In this document: piece after piece, positions 1-5,740 of the stretch
Position numbering within the stretch: the stretch's first letter is position 1
How the letters are laid out: the number at the start of each line of letters is the position of its first letter
Assembly: GCA_964550165.1 (NCBI GenBank)
Contig: CAZJYC010000029.1
Coordinates: forward strand, 1 to 28,108
Direction: 5' to 3'
DNA: 28,108 nt
Source of the DNA: CAZJYC01 sp964550165
Lineage (GTDB): Bacteria; Acidobacteriota; Aminicenantia; Aminicenantales; Aminicenantaceae
The notes under the pieces: generated by a model
What the model was told of the DNA's origin: nothing
The model's input: only the letters and a program-made list of their open reading frames with translations
The model's database searches: none
Position numbers and translations under genes: made by a program

Positions 1-1
1 G

Positions 2-25
2 GGATTCTATTTTATCGGCCATCAT
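2..25 (-). CDS. Possible 5' end of a gene running off the left edge (partial)
   Basis: On the minus strand two consecutive ATG codons (25-23 and 22-20) are followed by an open frame reading MMADKIES to the window edge. A purine-rich AGGGGGAT lies about 9-10 bases upstream and could be a ribosome binding site. This would be the gene after coaE in the same direction. An imperfect palindrome at 21-36 (ATCAT...ATGAT around AGCT) overlaps the proposed start. Only eight codons are visible, so no function can be given and the call may be spurious. Confidence 0.25.
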
Positions 26-76
26 GAGCTTATGATCCCCCTGCTGGCTGCGTCTCTGAAATCAATACGTCTCAAA

Positions 77-718
77 TCACAGAGATGTGTTCTTGCGCTC
101 TTTTTTGCATTTCAGCTCATAGTCCAGCATTAGATTTCTGTAAACTTTTTCAGTTTGTTCCACTGTGCTTTGGAGAGAGCCTGAAGAATCGATCACGTAG
201 TCTGCATATTTGAGCTTTCGAGCAGGCTCCAATTGGCTCTTCATCTTCTGAAGGGCTTCTTCTCGGCTGATTTTATCTCTTTCCATCAGTCTTTTGAGCT
301 GGACTTCTTTTTGGCAATTGACCAGAACGATCTTATCGAAGAAAGGGGCAAAGCCGGCCTCGATGGTCAAGGCAGCTTCCGAGACGAAGATTTTGTAGCG
401 GCCCGCTCTTTGGAGAAGACGGATCATTTCTTTTTTCTTTTCAAGGACGAGGGGGTGTATGAGTTTATTGAGAAAAGTCCGTTCTTTGACGTCACGGAAA
501 ATAATCGCTCCCAGGCGAGAGCGATTTATGGTTTTATCTTTATTAAGAATGTTTTCGCCAAAATGGGCGACAATTTTTTCCCACGCCGGTTTTCCAGGCT
601 CTATCAGCTCGCGGGCAATTTTATCAGCGTGATGGACATAACAACCCAAGTCTTCCAGGACTTTGGCGGCTATAGATTTTCCGGCTGCAATTCCTCCTGT
701 CAGGGCGACGACGAGCAC
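77..718 (-). CDS. coaE: Dephospho-CoA kinase CoaE
   Basis: Cytoplasmic enzyme for the last step of coenzyme A synthesis: it phosphorylates the 3'-hydroxyl of dephospho-CoA with ATP. The 213-residue protein has the family's usual length. It opens with a Walker A P-loop GGIAAGKS (residues 8-15), followed by the CoaE-like HHADKIARELIEPGKPAW segment, in which the Asp is the usual substrate-site residue, and later the lid-type RLMERDKISREEA region. The start is GTG, with GGGAG about 8 bases upstream. It is the last complete gene of a minus-strand run (PilZ, LuxR-type regulator, PilZ, coaE), with a 136-bp gap before it in which I see no clear terminator, so it may be co-transcribed or have its own promoter. 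The identification is secure; the link to the PilZ genes is probably just neighbourhood. Confidence 0.96.
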   Translation of the reverse strand: MLVVALTGGIAAGKSIAAKVLEDLGCYVHHADKIARELIEPGKPAWEKIVAHFGENILNKDKTINRSRLGAIIFRDVKERTFLNKLIHPLVLEKKKEMIRLLQRAGRYKIFVSEAALTIEAGFAPFFDKIVLVNCQKEVQLKRLMERDKISREEALQKMKSQLEPARKLKYADYVIDSSGSLQSTVEQTEKVYRNLMLDYELKCKKERKNTSL

Positions 719-854
719 CGTTAAACTCCCGGGCCAATTTGACAGATCAATGACCTTGTGTTCAAAAGGAACGAGTCGGCAATATGATTAAAGAAAAGGA
801 AATTTGCTGTTCTTCGATACCCCAAGTTCAGTCCAGGGCCTTGGAATTGAATTT

Positions 855-1262
855 TTATTTTTCTGAAGGGATGATCCTGAATCTTTTCTGAAAGCGGAGT
901 GCGACACCCTGTCTTTTCCCTTTTTTATCTCCCTCTTCGAGACGAACAGTGAGACCTCCGATACAGAGTTTTAGCTTTTTGTTGCCGGCCAGCTCATCGG
1001 GCAAATCTATGACCAAATTGAGCCTTGATCCAATCACCACTCCTGAATCGAGACAGAAGTAGACACCTTTTGAGCTTATGTTTTCGACGGTTGTTTCTTC
1101 ATGGAATTTTTTCCCACCGGGGAGCTTGCCCTCGATTTTTGCTGGAAGAGGCAGTTCGAAGCGCCATTCTCTGCGACGGTTGAGTTTGGGGGCAGATAAA
1201 GCAGATTTTTTTGTTGCGGTTTGTTTGGAGGTTTTTTTCTTTGAAGCTCGTTTTTTTGTCAT
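855..1262 (-). CDS. PilZ-domain protein with Lys-rich N-terminal tail
   Basis: A 135-residue protein with a basic tail (residues 1-20, rich in K/T/S) followed by one PilZ domain. The two c-di-GMP-binding motifs are intact: RxxxR at residues 30-34 (RREWR) and NxSxxG at residues 61-66 (NISSKG). PilZ domains bind c-di-GMP through these residues and usually act as effectors on a partner protein. The ATG is preceded by GAGGT. It lies 27 bp downstream of the LuxR-type regulator, so the two are probably co-transcribed. Its C-terminal half resembles the product of 2106-2522, so the two are likely paralogues, but only this copy keeps the ligand motifs. The basic tail could interact with nucleic acid or membrane. 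The target is unknown. Confidence 0.88.
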   Translation of the reverse strand: MTKKRASKKKTSKQTATKKSALSAPKLNRRREWRFELPLPAKIEGKLPGGKKFHEETTVENISSKGVYFCLDSGVVIGSRLNLVIDLPDELAGNKKLKLCIGGLTVRLEEGDKKGKRQGVALRFQKRFRIIPSEK

Positions 1263-1289
1263 GCTTACCTCATCATATCCCTCGAAGGG

Positions 1290-2027
1290 TTAAAACAGGG
1301 CTGAGTTAATGGCATAGAGCGCAAGTTGGAGCCTGCTATGGGTATTGAGCTTGGCGTATATGCTTTTGATGTGAGACCGCACGGTATTTTTGCTGATGAA
1401 GAGAGCATTGGCGATTTCATCATTGCTTTTGCCTTGACCGATGAGTCTAAGAACCTGAAACTCTGTCGGCGTGAGCTGATCGAGAGTCTTTTCTTTAAGG
1501 TCTTTTCCGACGACGGAAATAATTCTGTCCATGATGCTGCTCATCTTGTCCCGCGGCAGCCAGATTTCTCCTTTATGCACGATTCTCACAGCATCGGTCA
1601 GTTGATCGGACGGGTCATTCAGGTCAAAGTAGCCTCTGACACCCGCATTCATCAAGCTGACCACTTCTTCATGAGAAGGAATATTGCCCAGGAGCAGCAG
1701 CCTGGATTTGGCTTGGCCGCTTGATATCTCTATGATGGCTTTGCAGACCTCTCGGAGATTGGGCAAGGGCTCAGAGTTGGTAAAGAGAATGACATGGGGC
1801 TTGAGATTTCTTATGGATTCGATGAATAAGTCGATGGTGCTTTTCTCGATGTTGATAATTTCTATGTCCGGCGCACTCTCGAGTGTTTTCAGCATTCCAG
1901 AGAGGATCAAATCTGAGGTGCAGTAGATCAAGGTGTTGATCTTTTTTTCCTCTTCTGCAGGAGATGCCTTCTTGACCACTTGTGTTTCCTTTTTTATAGA
2001 TTTCTTTGGCGATTTGGTTTTTTTCAT
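1290..2027 (-). CDS. LuxR/NarL-type regulator with a receiver-like domain lacking phosphorylation residues
   Basis: A 245-residue transcription regulator from the ATG at 2027. Residues 1-29 form a basic/acidic tail (KKTKSPKKSIKKE...). A receiver-like fold follows, then a LuxR-type helix-turn-helix (about residues 183-240) with LTPTEFQVLRLIGQGKSNDEIA and ISKNTVRSHIKSIYAKL. Compared with NarL/FixJ proteins, the acidic pair after the first strand is replaced by CTSD, the phospho-acceptor position reads LFTNSEPLP rather than LMDLxMP, and the usual Lys near GYFDL is not Lys. It is therefore probably not activated by Asp phosphorylation. A longer reading from TTG at 2069 is unlikely because that TTG is part of a TTGACA promoter box. 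It is flanked by two PilZ genes, suggesting a c-di-GMP-linked circuit; this is inference. Confidence 0.85.
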   Translation of the reverse strand: MKKTKSPKKSIKKETQVVKKASPAEEEKKINTLIYCTSDLILSGMLKTLESAPDIEIINIEKSTIDLFIESIRNLKPHVILFTNSEPLPNLREVCKAIIEISSGQAKSRLLLLGNIPSHEEVVSLMNAGVRGYFDLNDPSDQLTDAVRIVHKGEIWLPRDKMSSIMDRIISVVGKDLKEKTLDQLTPTEFQVLRLIGQGKSNDEIANALFISKNTVRSHIKSIYAKLNTHSRLQLALYAINSALF

Positions 2028-2040
2028 GTCTTTTAGCTGT

Positions 2041-2069
2041 ATGTTATAAAAACGCAAATTCGTTGTCAA
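2041..2069 (-). promoter_or_regulatory. Promoter of the LuxR-type regulator
   Basis: On the minus strand TTGACA (2069-2064) is a perfect -35 box. TAACAT (2046-2041) lies 17 bp away; an alternative TATAAC at 2048-2043 has a 15-bp spacer. Transcription would start near 2034, only about 7 bases before the ATG at 2027, so the message would be nearly leaderless. The promoter occupies the TTG that would otherwise be taken as a longer start of the regulator. Confidence 0.55.
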
Positions 2070-2105
2070 GAAGAGATTGATTTTAAAAGAAAGAGACGAG
2101 GGAAG

Positions 2106-2522
2106 TCAGTTTTTCTTAACAGAGCGGATCTTGTAGTTTTTATTCAAGCGGACAGAGATGAGCTGTTTTTTCTTGCTGTTTTTTTCCGCTTTGATGTAAA
2201 TCACTCGGCCTGAGGTCTCGAGTTTCAGATAATTTTCAAGAAGATGCGTTTTGGGGATTTCCATGAATAAATTTAGCTTGGAGCCGATCATGACTCTGGA
2301 ATTCAGCTGAAAGATGGCTTCCTGAGAGCTGATGGAAATGAGGTCCGTGTATTCTCTGATTTCCTTTCCTTCGGCGTCGGATCCCGTAACCAGAATTGGA
2401 AGAGAGAGCTCGAAACTTCGCTCTCTCTTCGCAACTCCGGTAGCGCCTTGGAAGGAGGGCTTATCGCACAATTTTATTCCGTTCATGTTTATTCCATTCA
2501 TGGTATGAAAAAATTTTGCCAT
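2106..2522 (-). CDS. Degenerate PilZ-like protein
   Basis: A 138-residue protein that aligns by eye with the PilZ protein of 855-1262 around FELxLP and IGSKLNLFMEIP. The ligand motifs have decayed: the RxxxR region reads KRERSF (second Arg replaced by Ser), and the NxSxxG region reads SISSQE (Asn to Ser, Gly to Glu). It is therefore unlikely to bind c-di-GMP in the usual way and may be a structural partner or dimerisation subunit. The start is uncertain. The first ATG (2522) has no ribosome binding site, while the ATG at 2486 (Met13) follows GGAATAAAC, a better context. The N-terminus carries a small duplication (MNGIN-MNGIK). It heads the minus-strand PilZ/regulator/PilZ/coaE run. Confidence 0.72.
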   Translation of the reverse strand: MAKFFHTMNGINMNGIKLCDKPSFQGATGVAKRERSFELSLPILVTGSDAEGKEIREYTDLISISSQEAIFQLNSRVMIGSKLNLFMEIPKTHLLENYLKLETSGRVIYIKAEKNSKKKQLISVRLNKNYKIRSVKKN

Positions 2523-2833
2523 AGAGGTCGGAGGCTATCAATCGCTTTTAAAGATGATTTATTGGGTGATTTTTTTAGGTTTTTTCTCATCGAAAAAGGT
2601 TATCCCTGTGGCTAACTGCTCGCCGTTTTGCGGAGTCGAGCCTTTTTGTAAAAAGAAGAGAAGCGTTCCCATCTTGATCTATCTCTTTGATTTTATTAAA
2701 CTTATTTATAATGTGCTTTTCTAATTTCATGTCTCTTTTTTATTTCTGCCATCAAATTCTAGGATATCTTTTTTGAGACAACAATCACCTTTAGGGATGA
2801 ATTGAAGGGTGAAAATTGAAGGAGTTTGCTTTC
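2523..2833. other. Divergent intergenic region between the PilZ-like gene and proS
   Basis: AT-rich spacer between the minus-strand PilZ-like gene and plus-strand proS. It holds two adjacent hairpins (described at 2599-2647). Upstream of them on the minus strand is an AT-rich tract around 2700-2712 with a TATAAA-like sequence that could be the -10 of the PilZ-like gene, but I see no convincing -35. The plus-strand end leads into the proS promoter. Frames here that read as protein are weak and overlap proS on the opposite strand, so I call no gene. Confidence 0.5.
2599..2647. promoter_or_regulatory. Paired hairpins with T-tract (terminator or leader structure)
   Basis: Two adjacent inverted repeats. 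The first is GGTTA...TAAC with an inner CC/GG pairing (2599-2615). The second is CTCGCCG (2619-2625), loop TTTTG, then CGG-AGT-CGAG (2631-2640), followed on the plus strand by CC and TTTTT (2643-2647), giving the form of an intrinsic terminator. No plus-strand gene precedes it, and the proS promoter lies downstream. Read on the minus strand, the same pair would sit in the 5' leader of the PilZ-like gene. I could not match it to a known riboswitch. Confidence 0.4.
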
Positions 2834-2862
2834 TTGACAAAAAAAATGGCTGCGGATAGAAT
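2834..2862 (+). promoter_or_regulatory. proS promoter
   Basis: TTGACA (2834-2839), a 17-bp spacer and TAGAAT (2857-2862) make a near-consensus sigma70-type promoter. Transcription would start near 2869, leaving a leader of about 23 bases with AAAGGA as the ribosome binding site before the GTG at 2892. Confidence 0.75.
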
Positions 2863-2891
2863 GACCGAGAATTGAACAAAGGAAGCCACTT

Positions 2892-4346
2892 GTGAACAGA
2901 GATGAACGATTCGTCAAGCACATCACTGCGAAGAGTGAAGATTTCTCCAGATGGTACGTGGAGATCATCCAGAAAGCCGAGTTGGCTGATTACGCCCCAA
3001 TCAAGGGGATGATGGTCATCCGTCCTTATGGCTATGCCCTTTGGGAAAACATCCAAGCCCTGATCGATAAAAGGATAAAAGAATCTGGTCATGAAAACGC
3101 TTATTTCCCTCTTCTTATCCCGGAAAGTTTTCTCAGGAAAGAAGCAGAACATCTCGAAGGCTTTGCGCCCGAGGTGGCATGGGTCACCCAGGGTGGGCAG
3201 GAGGAACTCGAAGAGAGATTGGCCGTTCGTCCCACCTCAGAAGCGATCATCGGCAACATGTACGCGAAATGGATTAAATCATGGCGGGATTTGCCAGTAT
3301 TGATCAACCAGTGGGCCAATATCGTCCGCTGGGAGAAGGTGACACGGCCCTTTTTGAGAACTACAGAATTCTTGTGGCAAGAGGGTCATACGGCGCATGA
3401 GACGCTGGAGGAAGCCCAAAGAGAAACCTTGATGATTCTTGCGCTTTATAAGGACGCTGTTGAGGCGGACCTGGCTATTCCTGTGCTTTCAGGAAAGAAA
3501 TCTGAGAAGGAAAGGTTTGCCGGGGCCCTGGAAACTTACGCCATAGAGGCCTTGATGTCCGACGGCAAAGCTCTTCAAATGGGGACCTCCCATAATCTTG
3601 GCCAGAATTTCTCAAAAGTGTTCAACATCCGCTTTGAAGACAGGAGCCAGAATCTGCAGTATGTCTGGCAGACATCCTGGGGAGTATCCACGCGGCTGGT
3701 CGGAGCCCTGGTCATGGCTCATGGCGATGACTCTGGTCTCAAACTCCCTCCCCAAGTCGCCCCAATCCAAACGGTGGTCGTGCCCATTTCTCTCGGGAAC
3801 TGGAAGGAAAACATTTTGCCTGTGGCCCAAAATATTGAGAAAGAGTTGAAGAAAAAAGGCATACGGGTAAAGCTGGATTCGAGGGAGGAATTTACGCCGG
3901 GTTGGAAATTCTCCGAATGGGAAATGAGAGGAGTTCCGCTCAGGATTGAGATAGGGCCTAAAGATGTGAAGAGTAAACAGGTCATTGCTGTCCGCCGCGA
4001 TACAGGACAGAAGGAGATCGTTGGACTGGATTCTCTGGGGAGAAGAGCGCCTGAAATCCTAAAGGGCATTCAGAAGACCATATTCGAGGAGGCCCTGAAG
4101 TTTCAACGTGAGAACACCCATGAAGTCAAGGATTATTCAGAATTTATAACTGTCATGGAACGAAAGAGGGGGTTCATAAAGACATTTTGGTGCGGGAAGC
4201 AGGATTGCGAGGAGAAGATCAAAGAAGAGACCATGGCCACTATCCGCGTCATTCCTCTCGAACAGGACAAGAAAAAAGCTCAAGGAAAATGCGCTTACTG
4301 CAACGGGCCTTCCGGCACTCTGGTCTATTTTGCCAAAGCCTACTAG
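2892..4346 (+). CDS. proS: Prolyl-tRNA synthetase, archaeal/eukaryotic-type
   Basis: Class II aminoacyl-tRNA synthetase that charges tRNA-Pro in the cytoplasm. The 484-residue protein lacks the editing insertion of the bacterial-type enzyme and matches the shorter archaeal-like type also found in Thermus and other bacteria. Visible parts: an N-terminus FVKHITAKSEDFSRWY, motif 2 around RWEKVTRPFLRTTEFLWQEG, motif 3 around TSWGVSTRLVGALVMAHGD, then the anticodon-binding domain (PIQTVVVPISLGN...). A C-terminal zinc-binding region carries CGKQDC and CAYC cysteines, and the chain ends ...YFAKAY with the terminal Tyr typical of this type. The start is GTG with AAAGGA upstream and a strong promoter. 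It heads a plus-strand run with pcm and the DUF192 gene. Confidence 0.97.
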   Translation: MNRDERFVKHITAKSEDFSRWYVEIIQKAELADYAPIKGMMVIRPYGYALWENIQALIDKRIKESGHENAYFPLLIPESFLRKEAEHLEGFAPEVAWVTQGGQEELEERLAVRPTSEAIIGNMYAKWIKSWRDLPVLINQWANIVRWEKVTRPFLRTTEFLWQEGHTAHETLEEAQRETLMILALYKDAVEADLAIPVLSGKKSEKERFAGALETYAIEALMSDGKALQMGTSHNLGQNFSKVFNIRFEDRSQNLQYVWQTSWGVSTRLVGALVMAHGDDSGLKLPPQVAPIQTVVVPISLGNWKENILPVAQNIEKELKKKGIRVKLDSREEFTPGWKFSEWEMRGVPLRIEIGPKDVKSKQVIAVRRDTGQKEIVGLDSLGRRAPEILKGIQKTIFEEALKFQRENTHEVKDYSEFITVMERKRGFIKTFWCGKQDCEEKIKEETMATIRVIPLEQDKKKAQGKCAYCNGPSGTLVYFAKAY

Positions 4347-4405
4347 AATAAAATTTCGACAGGAGTCGATCGGGGGAGATAAGCTCGCTCCAGAGTTGAA
4401 CGAGA

Positions 4406-5038
4406 ATGAAAAAAGATTTTGATGAAGAGAGAGAGAGAATGGTCAAAAACCAGATTGAGTCCAGAGGAGTCAAGGATGAAAAAGTCCTATCGGCGATGAG
4501 AAAGGTCCCGAGGCACCTTTTTGTTCTGGATAACATGAAGGCTTATGCTTACCAGGATGAGCCTCTTCCTATCGGAGAAGGGCAGACCATCTCCCAGCCT
4601 TATATTGTCGCTTATATGACCGAAGCCCTCTCCTTGAAGGGCGATGAGAGGGCCTTGGAAGTGGGCACAGGATCGGGTTACCAAGCCGCTGTTTTGGCTG
4701 AGATTGTGAAGGAGGTCTACACGGTTGAAATCGTCAGAGAACTTTCCCTCAGAGCCCAGGAAGTTCTGGAAAAATTGGAGTATAAAAATATCTTTTTTCA
4801 TATCGGGGACGGAACTCTGGGCTGGAAAGAGCATGCCCCGTATGATGTCATCATGGTCACAGCCGCCCCGGCCAAGGTGCCGCAAGCCTTGAAAGACCAA
4901 TTGAATATTTCAGGGAGAATGGTCATCCCCATCGGGTCGATGTTTCAGGAATTGATTCTGGTCGCAAGTGAAAAGAGGAAATTCAAAGAAAAAAAACTCC
5001 TCCCGGTCCGGTTTGTGCCTTTGATCTCCACTCATTAG
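4406..5038 (+). CDS. pcm: Protein-L-isoaspartate O-methyltransferase
   Basis: Repairs aged proteins by methylating L-isoaspartyl residues with S-adenosylmethionine. The 210-residue length is normal. The N-terminus (RERMVKNQIESRGVKDEKVL) and the family hallmark IGEGQTISQPYIVAYMTE (about 57-73) precede SAM-binding motif I, LEVGTGSGYQ (84-93). Later motifs (YTVEIV, YDVIMVTAAP, LKDQL, GRMVIPIG) appear in the expected order. It starts 59 bp after proS, and the next gene begins 9 bp after its stop, so it likely belongs to the proS transcript. Only a weak GAG precedes the ATG. Confidence 0.95.
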   Translation: MKKDFDEERERMVKNQIESRGVKDEKVLSAMRKVPRHLFVLDNMKAYAYQDEPLPIGEGQTISQPYIVAYMTEALSLKGDERALEVGTGSGYQAAVLAEIVKEVYTVEIVRELSLRAQEVLEKLEYKNIFFHIGDGTLGWKEHAPYDVIMVTAAPAKVPQALKDQLNISGRMVIPIGSMFQELILVASEKRKFKEKKLLPVRFVPLISTH

Positions 5039-5047
5039 AGACAAAAA

Positions 5048-5662
5048 ATGAAAGCTCAATCGATTTCCAAGCTCAGGATTAAGATGAAGTTACAGCCTCT
5101 GCATCTTATCTGCCTGGTATTTTTAACAGCCTCGTTTTCAGTCGCTGCCTGCAATAAAGAATTTGTCAAAGTCTTTCTTCCCGACGGAATGGCCGTCACG
5201 GCTGAACTGGCTGTCACCGATGAGGAAAGGCAGCTCGGCCTCATGCACAGGGAGAAAATCGAGCCCGACCAGGCGATGCTTTTTATCTTTGAAGAGAAGG
5301 GTCAACATTCCTTTTGGATGAGAAACATGAAATTTCCTTTGGATATTCTCTGGCTGGATGCAGAAAAAAGAATTGTCCATATCGGACGGAATATCCCTCC
5401 TTGTCCTCGTCTCCCTTGTCCTTCCTATTCTCCCGAAATCCCGGCTCTGTATGTTTTGGAGTTGAAAGCTGGAAGCGCGGATGCTCATCAACTGAAAATG
5501 TTTGACCGGCTTGAATTCGTCCTGCCTAAAGATATTTCCTCCTCGCCAAAGACCCTCCCACCCGCCGCCATGGGCTTCGGAGGGACGGAAACCAGCTCCT
5601 CCATTCCTCATTCTATCAAATTTCCTTTCTCATCACGGGAAAAAAGATGCTTCAGATTTTAA
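5048..5662 (+). CDS. DUF192-family exported lipoprotein
   Basis: A predicted lipoprotein: a hydrophobic signal ends at VAAC (Cys35 of the long form), a good lipobox. The DUF192 domain covers about residues 39-150, with the typical VTDEERQLGLMHRE, MLFIFEE, HSFWMRNMKFPLDILWL and YVLELKAG blocks. The biochemical function of DUF192 proteins is not established. The start may be the ATG at 5084 (Met13), which has AGGA five bases upstream and gives a shorter, cleaner signal peptide; the ATG at 5048 has only a weak site. The last 45-50 residues (after RLEFVLPK) are Ser/Pro-rich and not part of DUF192, possibly read-through of a lost stop. The methyltransferase promoter begins 9 bp after its stop codon. 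Confidence 0.85.
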   Translation: MKAQSISKLRIKMKLQPLHLICLVFLTASFSVAACNKEFVKVFLPDGMAVTAELAVTDEERQLGLMHREKIEPDQAMLFIFEEKGQHSFWMRNMKFPLDILWLDAEKRIVHIGRNIPPCPRLPCPSYSPEIPALYVLELKAGSADAHQLKMFDRLEFVLPKDISSSPKTLPPAAMGFGGTETSSSIPHSIKFPFSSREKRCFRF

Positions 5663-5670
5663 CTCTGAGT

Positions 5671-5700
5671 TTGACTTTTCTGACATCCTGGCGTTATAAT
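5671..5700 (+). promoter_or_regulatory. Promoter of the homocysteine methyltransferase/MTHFR gene
   Basis: TTGACT (5671-5676), an 18-bp spacer and a perfect TATAAT (5695-5700). Transcription would begin near 5707 and leave a leader of about 34 bases before the ATT at 5741. No S-box or other methionine riboswitch is visible in so short a leader. This position supports a translation start upstream of the first ATG at 5798. Confidence 0.75.
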
Positions 5701-5740
5701 CTGGGCCAAATTCTATCCAGTGGACTGAGGGCGGTTCGCC

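Noticed and set aside
233..724. 163-codon frame on the plus strand opposite coaE
   Set aside because: It overlaps an unambiguous coaE; no independent protein features.
1290..2069. Longer form of the LuxR-type regulator starting at TTG 2069
   Set aside because: The TTG is the first half of a TTGACA -35 box and has no ribosome binding site; the ATG at 2027 fits better.
2523..2720. c-di-GMP (GEMM) riboswitch in the leader of the degenerate PilZ gene
   Set aside because: The CGCAAAA and GTTAGCC...TAAC pieces are suggestive, but the conserved GEMM core and second helix are not present in order.
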